Positions 37,725 through 47,330 of a stretch of 64,000 nucleotides of DNA are shown here, piece after piece. The translations under genes and the position numbers were made by a program. The notes under the pieces are model-generated. The model did not search any database. It was not told where the DNA came from and saw nothing but the letters and a program-made list of their open reading frames with translations. Source of the stretch: an uncultured Muribaculaceae bacterium (GTDB lineage Bacteria > Bacteroidota > Bacteroidia > Bacteroidales > Muribaculaceae). Within the stretch, counting starts at the first letter, position 1. Each line of letters starts with the position of its first letter. The stretch covers positions 30,531-94,530 of the forward strand of contig CAJOFH010000013.1 in the NCBI GenBank assembly GCA_905233845.1, read 5' to 3'.

Positions 37725-38960
37725 CTATTTCTTGCCATATAGCACCCAGTCAAGCACTTTTCTATTGGCCTCATCGACCTTGCTTTGGTCAAAGTCAATG
37801 TAGATGTCGGTCACTGTGTTGTTGCCGTGTCCGAGAGCATGGGCGATAGTGTCCTTCGGAATGTCAAGAGAAGCGGCGATTGTAGCCCACGAGTGACGCG
37901 CCCAATACGTTGATATTTGGGGAAATAGTGGCTCGTATTCTTTCTTGCCTCCACGCCCTACACGCTTCACTGGACCAATCTTTTTCAAAGCTCGGTTCAT
38001 TCGTTTTGTGTAGTCCTTATAGTCCTTGTATCGGTCAAGAATGTTAAGCAGCCACTTCTCGCCACGGTAGCGATTGATGATTTCCAACGCCTCTGGCTCA
38101 ACCTTTATACTATAAAGGCGGTTAGTCTTTGCTCTGTGAAACTCCACCCGGCCATCCACAATAGCCGTGAGGTTGCAAAGGTCAATCGCATTGATACCCA
38201 GCAGCATAAACATCAGCTTGAACATATCAAGATACTGTTGGGCGTGCTTCTCACAAGGATAGTTGAAAAACTTACGAAGTTCCTCTACTTTGAGGTTTCG
38301 CTTGGCAGTCGCAACATTGCGGATAGAGAAGCGACGGAACGGGTAGAACGTAGTGATTTCATCATCAAGAGCCTCGTTGAAAACGGCTCTGATGTTGCGC
38401 AAATGAATGTTGCGAGCGTTCTTTGAGGGTGATTGAGGGATGAGGTGAGAATCAAACTTCGTCAGCCATTCCTTTGTAATATCCTCGAAAGCAAGCGTTT
38501 CGAGTTTCTTACCTGCGAACTCAACCATACGCTTATATGTGTCCATATAAATGCGTTTGGTACTCGGCTTTTTGCTGTCAGCAAAAGCGAGGTAGCGTCT
38601 GACAAACAAGTTCTTACGCCGTTCCGCTTGTTCTTTAGCCTCGACCTTGCTGGGATTGAGTTTGCGCTCAATCTCTAGTTTAATGTCGTTGGCAGTCATA
38701 CTTTGCAGACTGCCAGCGTCAGCGAGGATAAAGATAGTACGCTCCACCTGCTGCATAATCCCCATCAAATACAGGTTTAGCACCTTTTGCTCTGGGTGGT
38801 TCACCACCATAGACTGCCCGCAGTCCCATTGCGTGGGCAGCAGTCGTGCATCAGTTGAGATGTACGAAGTCTTGTCACGGTGACCGATAGCCACCTTCAA
38901 GACCGACGGAGACCCAGGTTTCGTTCTCCGTGTGTCAAGGAAAAACTTAGTTCTTGCCAT
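37725..38960 (-). CDS. tyrosine recombinase/phage integrase
   Basis: 'YWARHSWATIAASLDIPKDTIAHALGHGNNTVTDIYIDFD'; start MARTKFFLD. Confidence 0.9.
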   Translation of the reverse strand: MARTKFFLDTRRTKPGSPSVLKVAIGHRDKTSYISTDARLLPTQWDCGQSMVVNHPEQKVLNLYLMGIMQQVERTIFILADAGSLQSMTANDIKLEIERKLNPSKVEAKEQAERRKNLFVRRYLAFADSKKPSTKRIYMDTYKRMVEFAGKKLETLAFEDITKEWLTKFDSHLIPQSPSKNARNIHLRNIRAVFNEALDDEITTFYPFRRFSIRNVATAKRNLKVEELRKFFNYPCEKHAQQYLDMFKLMFMLLGINAIDLCNLTAIVDGRVEFHRAKTNRLYSIKVEPEALEIINRYRGEKWLLNILDRYKDYKDYTKRMNRALKKIGPVKRVGRGGKKEYEPLFPQISTYWARHSWATIAASLDIPKDTIAHALGHGNNTVTDIYIDFDQSKVDEANRKVLDWVLYGKK

Positions 38961-39008
38961 ATAAAACCTCCCGCTACTCTCCGCACAACTTTCGTGTCTC
39001 TCAAATCC

Positions 39009-39040
39009 ACCTTGTACGTACAAGGTAATGTACAAGGTAA
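39009..39040. repeat. palindrome plus direct repeat upstream of integrase
   Basis: ACCTTGTAC|GTACAAGGTAAT|GTACAAGGTAA. Confidence 0.8.
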
Positions 39041-39178
39041 ATGGGGCGATATGTTGAGAAATCGTGTAAAATTGTGCAAATTTGGCGTTTTTTTTAATGG
39101 CATTTACCGCCTAAAACGGCAAAAAAGTAAGGTCGGAAATAGGCTTAATCGCCTATTTACCAACCTTTTCCTTTTCAG

Positions 39179-39253
39179 TCGGGATGACTAGATTCGAACT
39201 AGCGACCCCACGCCCCCCAGACGCGTACTCTAACCGGACTGAGCTACATCCCG
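39179..39253 (-). tRNA. tRNA-Pro (anticodon GGG)
   Basis: Cloverleaf read by eye: CGGGATG acceptor, loop CTGGGGG, T-loop TTCGAAT, CATCCCG-A. Confidence 0.9.
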
Positions 39254-39487
39254 AACATACTGTTTCGAGGTGGCACTATGTGCCATTTTTTCGAAAAGCG
39301 ATGCAAAATTACTGCTTTGGTTTGAATTGTGCAAGCATTTTGTGATTTTTTTCTTTTTTCCTACGTTTTTTCTTTCGTTATTTGTATGTTGTGTTCTAGA
39401 AAGTGTTGATTTCATTCTTGGAATTTCGATAAAAAAGTGGTGACTTTAAGCTGCCACCACTAATCTTAAAAAAATAATGCCTTGTAA

Positions 39488-39895
39488 TTAGTACTCCATC
39501 TTGGGAGGAAGCTCCTTAGCTTGAGCAACCATTTTCTCTACCTCTACGAGAGCGGGAACGCGGTTAACGAGGTTTTTCTGGTCATTTACCTCAACGAGTT
39601 TCTTGTGCAGGTTCTCGGGCACGCGGTTGCGCAACTCTTTCACAGTGTCAACGCCCGAAGCTTCGAGCAGCTCGCTGAATTGTGGTCCTACGCCGTTGAT
39701 GCGCATGAGGTCGGCATGATTTGCCCATTTCAGGATTAGTTTGCCGCTGATTCCGGTTTCGTCCTCGAGAGCTTTGCGTCCTGCAGGTTTGCAGCATTTT
39801 TCAAGAATAGCGTCGGTGTCTTTTATTCCGGCTGCGATCAGTTTCTCGGCATAGACATCGCCCACGCCCTCAATGTCGATGATTTTGTAAACCAT
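39488..39895 (-). CDS. helix-hairpin-helix protein (DUF4332-like)
   Basis: 'DIEGVGDVYAEKLIAAGI...INGVGPQFSELLEASGVDTVKEL'. Confidence 0.75.
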   Translation of the reverse strand: MVYKIIDIEGVGDVYAEKLIAAGIKDTDAILEKCCKPAGRKALEDETGISGKLILKWANHADLMRINGVGPQFSELLEASGVDTVKELRNRVPENLHKKLVEVNDQKNLVNRVPALVEVEKMVAQAKELPPKMEY

Positions 39896-40021
39896 AATGT
39901 TAGTATTTAAAAGTTAATAAAAAGGTATTGTGTTAATTTGTGGGCAAATATACGTAGAAAAATTCCAAAAAGCAAATATACTGTGGCAAAAAGCGCAGTA
40001 ATAGAAATAAAAAAATGATTT

Positions 40022-40423
40022 TTATGTTCCTATGTTATGGGTTAAGTCCAAAATTGCAAATGCTACAATTGTTATTATTACAATCAAGTGGAGAAGTTGG
40101 TCTAGACCATATAGTATCCAGAATGGTTTCTTGGTATTGTCTCCTAAAGTTGGGAACTTCCTGCCCAACAAACCTTTACAATAGTCGATAACGAAATGGG
40201 TGATATATTCGAAAGCTGAGAGAGCAGCGGCTATGGGTGTGGTAACCCCGAAAGCCAGTAGCACGATGCCCATTAGCACGGTATGGATAGCGGCATGTAG
40301 TGCAATGTGTTGGAGCTTTTCGCCTGTGGCTTTTGCCTCAATCATCTGCTTTGTGGTTAGGCAGTAGTCGGCAAGGAAGTGGCAGACCAAAAGCGATATT
40401 ATCAATGTGAATGTAGTCATCAT
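40022..40423 (-). CDS. DUF3307-like membrane protein
   Basis: 'HFLADYCLTTKQMIEAKATGEKLQHIALHAAIHTVLM'. Confidence 0.75.
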   Translation of the reverse strand: MMTTFTLIISLLVCHFLADYCLTTKQMIEAKATGEKLQHIALHAAIHTVLMGIVLLAFGVTTPIAAALSAFEYITHFVIDYCKGLLGRKFPTLGDNTKKPFWILYGLDQLLHLIVIITIVAFAILDLTHNIGT

Positions 40424-40935
40424 TCAAATAATGAAAAATCAGCATTAAATCCCATATAGAACTCGGTATAATCGGGGTTTGAAACAAATTCTGCCCCTTG
40501 TTTTGTTGCCATTCTATCGGGCAAAGGGATTATGCCTACTCTTGGCAGGTCCATTCGGTCCGCGTCGAAGCAAATATCGATTGTCATGTCGCCTGTTCGT
40601 AGCTCGATAGTGTGCAGTTCGCATGCTCGTTTGAGTTTTGCGATTTGTTCATCATTCAGAAAACTCAATTGTGTTTGGCGAATAGAATCAATGAGTCTTG
40701 AAGCTCTGGGCCCGTGGGCGAGATCTTCTCCATTATTCTTTCTTTCTGAGTCATGAATATAGGCGAATGCCATGATGACGTCCAAGTCGGCCCCTTCTTG
40801 GAAAAGCATACTTCCAAACTTGGCGACTCTGTCCCAATGATTTACGCCATGAATAGAGCCTAATTTTTGTGGCCATCGAGCGGCGCTGAATCGTCGCAGT
40901 TTTTCAATGTCGAGTTTATTGCCTTTTAATTCCAT
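40420..40935 (-). CDS. HD-domain-like protein
   Basis: 'HGVNHWDRV...AFAYIHDSER...LAHGPRA'. Confidence 0.65.
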   Translation of the reverse strand: MELKGNKLDIEKLRRFSAARWPQKLGSIHGVNHWDRVAKFGSMLFQEGADLDVIMAFAYIHDSERKNNGEDLAHGPRASRLIDSIRQTQLSFLNDEQIAKLKRACELHTIELRTGDMTIDICFDADRMDLPRVGIIPLPDRMATKQGAEFVSNPDYTEFYMGFNADFSLFE

Positions 40936-40952
40936 GAGTTTTTTGTACTATA

Positions 40953-41477
40953 TCAGAATATCAGTTGCATTATTTCAACATCGTGGACCTCAGTTCCGTG
41001 GTTTATCCATTTTTTTAGGAGGCCTGCGGCGGTGAAGCCGTGCTTCTTGAGCAGTGCGGTGCAAATCGTATTGTTCACTGGCACCAGTGCATAGAGTTGG
41101 AATAGTCCCAGATAGTCGCGAACATAGCCAACAGCGAGTTTGAGGGCCTCGTCACCTAGACCTTTTCCTTCATGCGATTTGTCAATCATTATGCCTAGTT
41201 CTGCTCGGTTGTTGAACGGGTCAAAGTTGGTGAAATCAACGGTGCCCACTGGCTCGCCAGTCTCGGTGAGCGTTATCATCAAACGTAGCTGACGAGTAGT
41301 GAAGATATCACTGTCGTAGTTCTGTAAGTACTGCCAAAGGTAGCTCTTAGGCGATGGTGTCATGATGTTGCTTACAGTCCACAACCAAGAATCATTCTCC
41401 CACTTATATAGCACGTCAAGGTCGGTAGGCTCAAGTGAGCGTAGTGCCACGATGTCGTTAGATATTATTTTTTTCAT
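40953..41477 (-). CDS. GNAT family acetyltransferase
   Basis: 'AELGIMIDKSHEGKGLGDEALKLAVGY'. Confidence 0.85.
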   Translation of the reverse strand: MKKIISNDIVALRSLEPTDLDVLYKWENDSWLWTVSNIMTPSPKSYLWQYLQNYDSDIFTTRQLRLMITLTETGEPVGTVDFTNFDPFNNRAELGIMIDKSHEGKGLGDEALKLAVGYVRDYLGLFQLYALVPVNNTICTALLKKHGFTAAGLLKKWINHGTEVHDVEIMQLIF

Positions 41478-41658
41478 GTCTTTTTTTATTCTTTGTTGTG
41501 CAAATTTAATGATAATTTTTGTGACGATGCATTTTTTGTACCATTTTTGGATTAATTAGGCTATGTTTCGGCAATAAAAATGAAAAACTTTGTTTTTGAT
41601 TTTGTATTTCTCTCAACTTGCACTAATTTTGGGCACTATTTGTAAAAAAGAGAAAATT

Positions 41659-42483
41659 ATGGGCTTAGTAATAGGTATTGATGTGGGTGGCAGCACCACC
41701 AAGATTGTGGGTCTGAAAGACGGGCAGATACTCTCGCCCATGTTTATAACGGCAGCCGACCCCATCACGTCGCTCTTTGGAGCGTTTGGCAAATATATTT
41801 ATGACAACGGCATAACCCTCGCCGACATTGAGCATGTGATGCTCACGGGTGTTGGTAGCTCGGGAGTTACGACTCCTATCTACGGGTTGCCCACGAGCAA
41901 GGCCGACGAGTTTCAGGCCGACGGCTTGGGCGCACGATTCGACAGCGGTCTCGACAATTTGACCGTTGTGTCGATGGGCACTGGTACCACGCTGGTGAGT
42001 GTTGACGGTGATGAGATACGCCATTTGGGTGGTATTGGCATTGGTGGTGGTACCTTGATGGGACTCGCTCATTTGCTTCTAAAGACCGACCACATCTCTG
42101 ACGTTATAGAACTCGCAAAGAATGGCGACATTACACACATCAACCTGCAAATCAAGGATATCTGCAAGACCGACCTCGAGGGTCTGCCACTGCACGCCAC
42201 TGCATCTCTCTTTGGCAAGGTGCGCCAGATTACTCCGAGTGATTATGACGTGGCACTGGGTATCATCTGCATGGTGCTTGAATCAATTGGCTCGGCTGCT
42301 GTGCTGTCGAAGCTGAATACTGGTGTGAAGGACTTTGTACTTATCGGTAATTTGACTCGTTTGCCTCAGTGCTCTGTGGTGTTCCCGCGCATTGAGGAAA
42401 TTTACGGCGTGAAGTTCCATATCCCTGCTCATGCCGAGTTTTGCACAGCATTGGGTGCTGCGCTGGCTTATAATAAGGCGTAA
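41659..42483 (+). CDS. type II pantothenate kinase-like
   Basis: 'GIDVGGSTTKIVGL', 'MGTGTTLVSVDG', 'GGTLMGLAHLLL'. Confidence 0.8.
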   Translation: MGLVIGIDVGGSTTKIVGLKDGQILSPMFITAADPITSLFGAFGKYIYDNGITLADIEHVMLTGVGSSGVTTPIYGLPTSKADEFQADGLGARFDSGLDNLTVVSMGTGTTLVSVDGDEIRHLGGIGIGGGTLMGLAHLLLKTDHISDVIELAKNGDITHINLQIKDICKTDLEGLPLHATASLFGKVRQITPSDYDVALGIICMVLESIGSAAVLSKLNTGVKDFVLIGNLTRLPQCSVVFPRIEEIYGVKFHIPAHAEFCTALGAALAYNKA

Positions 42484-42510
42484 TATAGTAACAAGTAATA
42501 AGTGGCTAAG

Positions 42511-42897
42511 ATGTATAATAGGGAATTTACACCTGGTTTTATAAGGGAATTGAAGCAAAACGAGATTTTTGTCTTTGGGAGCAACCTTGCTGGTGCCCAT
42601 GCTGGTGGTGCTGCGCGAGTGGCAGTTAATAAGTTCGGCGCTGTATGGGGCCAGGGAGTGGGCATGCAAGGGCAGTGCTACGCTATCCCAACAATGCAGG
42701 GGGGAGTAGAGACAATTAAGCCTTACGTTGACGAGTTTATCACCTATGCTAAGCAGCATCCCGAGCTCAAGTTTCTTGTTACACCAATAGCTTGTGGCAT
42801 CGCTGGTTTTACTCCTAAAGAAATCGCTCCACTATTCAGTGCGGCGATTGATGTGGAGAACGTGATACTTCCCAAAAGTTTTGTTGATATTATATAG
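42511..42897 (+). CDS. conserved protein (A1S_2505-like)
   Basis: 'NEIFVFGSNLAGAHAGGAARVAVNKFGAVWGQGVGMQGQCYAIPT'. Confidence 0.65.
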   Translation: MYNREFTPGFIRELKQNEIFVFGSNLAGAHAGGAARVAVNKFGAVWGQGVGMQGQCYAIPTMQGGVETIKPYVDEFITYAKQHPELKFLVTPIACGIAGFTPKEIAPLFSAAIDVENVILPKSFVDII

Positions 42898-42991
42898 GGT
42901 TTCTCATGTAATAAATAATAATAAATTACGTTCTATTCATAGAACGTTTTTTGCTATTGCTATAAATTAGATATATCGAAGAAAACAACAT

Positions 42992-44434
42992 ATGAAGATT
43001 ACTTTCTTAGTACCACCAGTCCTTGACGGTCAGCGACCTGCCGAGCGCTCAGCCGGCTGTACAAGGGTGGTGTACTTTGCGCCAAATATTTACGAACTTA
43101 CAGTTATTGGTGTTGTTGAAGCCGAGAATCTGGGCGAAGTCGCCTACGAGGACTTCGTGTTCTACAAGAAGAGCGAGGTGGATTTCCATCAGTTCCTTGC
43201 CGGCGATGACAGCGACATCTACTGCATTTGGACGGTGAACCTGTCGATAGAGAGCGACATGCTGGCAATTGACACGTTGCTGAAAATGCGCCCCGAGGCA
43301 AGAGTCATTATGATGGGGCCTGGTCCGTCTTATTTTATCGAGAAATGCCTTGCTAACGAACGCATAATCATCGTGCGCGGTGAGCCTGAGGCCACTATCG
43401 TAGAGCTCCTGCATGCTCTCGACGAGGGCAAGCCGCTCAACGATATTTTGGGTATCTCGTGGCTGAACAGCGAGGGCAAGGTTGTGAACAATGGCTTCCG
43501 TCCACTAATTGGCGACCTTGATGCGCTGCCGTTTCCCGCTCGCCACTTCATTGCCGACCGTCGTTACCATAATCCCAAGATTAAGCGCAGTGGTTATACC
43601 ACGGCCTTCACCTCTCGCAACTGCCCCTATCACTGCATCTACTGTGTACCCAGTTCGCTAACCTTCGCCCGTGAGATAGAGAACAAGCGCTTCACTGGTC
43701 GCAAGCCCACCATCTCTTACCGCACTGCCGAGAGCGTTGACCGCGAGATGGCGATGCTTCATGAGCAGGGCTACAAGGCCATTGGCTTCATGGACGATAA
43801 CTTCATCTGGAACGAGGAGCGCACTCGCCTCATGTGCGAGATAATGAAGAAATATGAGATGCTGTGGGGTTGCCAAGCACGCGTTGACGCCATCACCGAA
43901 CCCATCGCCAAGATGCTGGGTGAAAGTGGTTGCCAGTATGTGGACTTAGGCGTGGAATCATTCAACGACGAGATTCTCAAGTATGTGCGCAAGGGCATCA
44001 CCACCGAGCAAATCTATGAGGCAATACGCCTTCTCAAGAAGTATAAAGTGCCAGTAAAGCTCAATGTGCTCATTGGCAGCAGCCCGCTTGAGACTAAGGA
44101 AACACTGCATCACACACTCAAGGAGGCCAAGAAACTCAAGGTTGACCAGGTGATGTTCAACATCGTGTCGCCATTCCCCGGAACCGAGTTCTACAAGCTG
44201 TGCAAAGAGAACAATTGGCTGTCGACTCCCGACTATGTTCCAACCGACGTTCAGCGCGAATCGATATTGAACTTGCCCAACATCAGCAGCGATGAGATGG
44301 AGAAAATCCTGTTCAAAAACAATGTGAGCTACTTCCTTTCATGGAATTTCATCTCCACTCAACTCAAGCGATTCTCTAGTTGGAGTGAATTCGTCCATGC
44401 TGCCCGAGCCTTGAAAATCAAACTCTTCGGCTGA
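42992..44434 (+). CDS. B12-binding-domain radical SAM protein
   Basis: 'RNCPYHCIYC' CxxxCxxC cluster motif. Confidence 0.85.
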   Translation: MKITFLVPPVLDGQRPAERSAGCTRVVYFAPNIYELTVIGVVEAENLGEVAYEDFVFYKKSEVDFHQFLAGDDSDIYCIWTVNLSIESDMLAIDTLLKMRPEARVIMMGPGPSYFIEKCLANERIIIVRGEPEATIVELLHALDEGKPLNDILGISWLNSEGKVVNNGFRPLIGDLDALPFPARHFIADRRYHNPKIKRSGYTTAFTSRNCPYHCIYCVPSSLTFAREIENKRFTGRKPTISYRTAESVDREMAMLHEQGYKAIGFMDDNFIWNEERTRLMCEIMKKYEMLWGCQARVDAITEPIAKMLGESGCQYVDLGVESFNDEILKYVRKGITTEQIYEAIRLLKKYKVPVKLNVLIGSSPLETKETLHHTLKEAKKLKVDQVMFNIVSPFPGTEFYKLCKENNWLSTPDYVPTDVQRESILNLPNISSDEMEKILFKNNVSYFLSWNFISTQLKRFSSWSEFVHAARALKIKLFG

Positions 44435-45183
44435 TGAAGCGGTTGTCGATAATCATTATCACCTATAATGGTTTGGGCTTCTTGACTCGATGCCTAGCAT
44501 CGTTGCACTCGTTCATTGATGACCCGTCGTGCGAGGTGATTATTATTGACAATTATTCCACCGATGGCACTCTTGATTTCTTGCGCCTGAACTACCCTCA
44601 GTTGCAGCTCATTCTCAACAGTGAGAACAGAGGTGTGGCGGCTGCTCGCAACCAGGGCATCGCTGTGGCTAAGGGCGAGAAACTGCTGCTGCTCGACAAT
44701 GACACTGAGGCAAGCGATGATGCCATCAATGCCATGAGCGATTATCTCGACGCTCATTCCGATGTGGGCCTGTGCTCATGTCGACTAGTAGATAAAGAAG
44801 GGTTTCCTCAGGACAGCTGCAAGCCTTTTCCTGGGCTGATGATAAAGGTGAGAAATGTGTTGGGGATAGGCAACAAGATGCATTACGCTCCCAATGAGAA
44901 TGGCATTATCGAACCCGTCTATGTGATAGGTGCTTGCCAGATGTTTTGGCGCAAGGTCGTTGACAAGGTGGGAATGCTCGACGAGAACATTTTTTATGGC
45001 CCTGAGGATGCCGACTGGTGCATTCGCATCAAGCAGGCGGGATGGAAGACTCATTGTTTAAACAACTACACAATCATTCACGACTATCGTCGTTCAACTC
45101 GTCGCAGCCCATTCTCCAAGCTGGGGCGCATGCACATGAAAGCGCTGCTTTATTTCTACTGGAAACATAAACGGCTATTTTAA
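44434..45183 (+). CDS. family 2 glycosyltransferase
   Basis: 'SIIIITYNGLGFLTRCLASL', 'NRGVAAARNQGI', 'LLLDNDTE'. Confidence 0.9.
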   Translation: MKRLSIIIITYNGLGFLTRCLASLHSFIDDPSCEVIIIDNYSTDGTLDFLRLNYPQLQLILNSENRGVAAARNQGIAVAKGEKLLLLDNDTEASDDAINAMSDYLDAHSDVGLCSCRLVDKEGFPQDSCKPFPGLMIKVRNVLGIGNKMHYAPNENGIIEPVYVIGACQMFWRKVVDKVGMLDENIFYGPEDADWCIRIKQAGWKTHCLNNYTIIHDYRRSTRRSPFSKLGRMHMKALLYFYWKHKRLF

Positions 45184-45190
45184 CGCACAC

Positions 45191-45217
45191 AAGGCGCAGT
45201 TTTTGCTGCGCCTTCTT
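45191..45217 (+). terminator. rho-independent terminator
   Basis: AAGGCGCAG-tttttg-CTGCGCCTT. Confidence 0.6.
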
Positions 45218-45225
45218 TGCATTAT

Positions 45226-45390
45226 TTAGCGTTGATTCTCTTCTCCCACATCTTGTTCCTTTTTCTTTTGGGCGAGTCGTTTGCGGTAGGCCTCAAGGTA
45301 CTGATGCTGGCGATGTCGGCGAGCGGCTTCTTTTTTAGCCTTCGCCTTCAGGTAATCGTTATAGTGGTTTTCAACGTAGTTGTCGGCCAT
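45226..45390 (-). CDS. 54-aa basic small protein
   Basis: MADNYVENHYNDYLKAKAKKEAARRHRQHQYLEAYRKRLAQKKKEQDVGEENQR. Confidence 0.6.
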   Translation of the reverse strand: MADNYVENHYNDYLKAKAKKEAARRHRQHQYLEAYRKRLAQKKKEQDVGEENQR

Positions 45391-45407
45391 TGTTATTTAT
45401 CAGTTGA

Positions 45408-46037
45408 TTACTCACGTGCGAAAGAGTCGCTGAAGAGGGTACGGTTGAGGATGGAGCGTCCGAGAGTTAGCTCGTCGGTGTATTCAATCTCGTTGCCCAC
45501 GCTCACGCCTCGCGCGAGGATGGTGATTTTCACATCGGGGTAGGGCGCCAGCTTGCGATAAATGTAGAAATTTGTAGTGTCACCTTCCATCGTGGCACTC
45601 AAGGCAAGAATGACTTCTTTCACCTCGCCGCTTTTTACACGCTCTACAAGACTCTCAATTTCAATGTCTTGTGGTCCAATGCCGTCCATGGGCGAGATGA
45701 GTCCTCCCAGTACATGATATAGTCCATGGTGCTGTGCTGTGTTCTCAATGCTCATCACGTCTTTCACGTTCTCAACCACACACACAATGCTGCGGTCGCG
45801 AGATGGATTTGAGCAGATGGGGCAAGTCTCGGTCTCGCTGATGTTGTGGCACACATGGCAGTAGCGAATTTCTTTGCGCAGCTTAATGATGCTTTCACCA
45901 AATCGTGTTGCCACGTCCTCGTTCTGCTTAAGCAGATATAACACGAGCCTGAGCGCCGTCTTGCGGCCAATACCTGGTAGCTGTGCAAACTCGTTCACAG
46001 CATTTTCCAGTAATCTAGAAGCAAATTCTTGTTCCAT
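45408..46037 (-). CDS. recR: recombination protein RecR
   Basis: '[17 protein letters not shown]', Zn finger '[16 protein letters not shown]', Toprim '[14 protein letters not shown]'. Confidence 0.95.
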   Translation of the reverse strand: MEQEFASRLLENAVNEFAQLPGIGRKTALRLVLYLLKQNEDVATRFGESIIKLRKEIRYCHVCHNISETETCPICSNPSRDRSIVCVVENVKDVMSIENTAQHHGLYHVLGGLISPMDGIGPQDIEIESLVERVKSGEVKEVILALSATMEGDTTNFYIYRKLAPYPDVKITILARGVSVGNEIEYTDELTLGRSILNRTLFSDSFARE

Positions 46038-46137
46038 AGTGCAAAAGTACATAAAAATAAATAAATAGCAAAGTTTGGATTTGTTTAGATGGAAAAAATG
46101 GTGTACCTTTGAAGATTGTTATAATAATTGTAGCATT

Positions 46138-47316
46138 ATGAAAGACAAAAATATCACGATACCTAGCGAGTTTGTTGACATTTGTCCCATTCAGGACAAG
46201 GATTTCCACAACGAGATGTCGATGCTGGTCAATGAGCCTATGTTTAGGCACATAGTAAAAATGATAGCTCCCGACTATAGCTTCACAAAGATTAGATTGC
46301 TGCTTTTGAGCCTCAACTCAAAACAAGAGTTCCAAACTAAGGTGATGAAGCCTGTAGTGGAAGGCTTGCTCAAGAAAACGTCTCAAGGGCTCACTTTTAG
46401 CGGACAAGAGAATCTGGTTAAAGATGTTCCCAATACGTTTATCACCAACCATCGCGACATTGTTCTCGACTCGGCTCAACTCAGTTATCTTATGCTTGAG
46501 AATGGGATGGACACATGCGAGATTGCCATAGGCAACAACTTGCTAATATATAACTGGATTACAAGACTTGTGAGGTTGAATAAATGCTTTGTGGTTAAGC
46601 GCAATTTGGGGCGACTTCAAACTATGGCTGCTGCCATTCAGCTCTCGAGGTATATTCACTTTGTCCTCACTCAAAGGAAAGACTCAGTGTGGATTGCACA
46701 GCGCGAGGGACGGTGCAAAGATGGCAACGACCGCACACAGGAGAGCTTGCTCAAGATGCTCACCTACGGCAACCGTGAAGTTCCTTTTGTTGAGAGTCTC
46801 AAGGAACTGAACATCGCCCCTATTGCCATTAGCTATGAGTATGATCCTAACGACCGTCTCAAGGCGCGTGAGTACTTGCTCAAAAGCAAGAATCCTAACT
46901 ATAAGAAGACTCAGGAAGATGACCTTGAGAGCATGAAGATAGGAATTATGGAGAACAAAGGTCACATCCACTATGCCTTCACTCCGTGTATCAATGAGAG
47001 GCTTGAGAAAATCCCCGCCGATCTTGACCGTCTGCTCATGGTTCAGCGCATTTGCAATATCATTGATCACGCTATCCATGCCAACTACAAGATTTTCAAG
47101 ACTAACTATATCGCTCATGACTTGCTCTTTGACAACAAAGACTTTGCCGAGCACTACACCAGTCAGGACGAGAAAGAGTTCCGTGACTACCTCAACGGCC
47201 AGCTTGACCGCATCGACGACATCCCCGTTAATGCCAGCGACCGTAACTATATGCTCAAGTATATGTTGCAAATGTATAGCAATCCTTTAACCAACCAGCT
47301 CGAAGCTAAGGAATAA
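46138..47316 (+). CDS. 1-acyl-sn-glycerol-3-phosphate acyltransferase-like
   Basis: 'TFITNHRDIVLDSA' HxxxxD motif, 'WIAQREGRCKDGNDRTQE'. Confidence 0.75.
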   Translation: MKDKNITIPSEFVDICPIQDKDFHNEMSMLVNEPMFRHIVKMIAPDYSFTKIRLLLLSLNSKQEFQTKVMKPVVEGLLKKTSQGLTFSGQENLVKDVPNTFITNHRDIVLDSAQLSYLMLENGMDTCEIAIGNNLLIYNWITRLVRLNKCFVVKRNLGRLQTMAAAIQLSRYIHFVLTQRKDSVWIAQREGRCKDGNDRTQESLLKMLTYGNREVPFVESLKELNIAPIAISYEYDPNDRLKAREYLLKSKNPNYKKTQEDDLESMKIGIMENKGHIHYAFTPCINERLEKIPADLDRLLMVQRICNIIDHAIHANYKIFKTNYIAHDLLFDNKDFAEHYTSQDEKEFRDYLNGQLDRIDDIPVNASDRNYMLKYMLQMYSNPLTNQLEAKE

Positions 47317-47330
47317 ATTATATAGCATCT

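Noticed and set aside
37606-37803. ORF with [SG]YT[FL] tetrapeptide repeats as a real protein
   Set aside because: The peptide repeat is a by-product of the 12-bp DNA periodicity and the ORF runs antisense into the integrase gene.
1-39253. Diversity-generating retroelement or retron
   Set aside because: No reverse transcriptase motif (e.g. YxDD context) was seen in any ORF, and no template/variable repeat pair was noticed.
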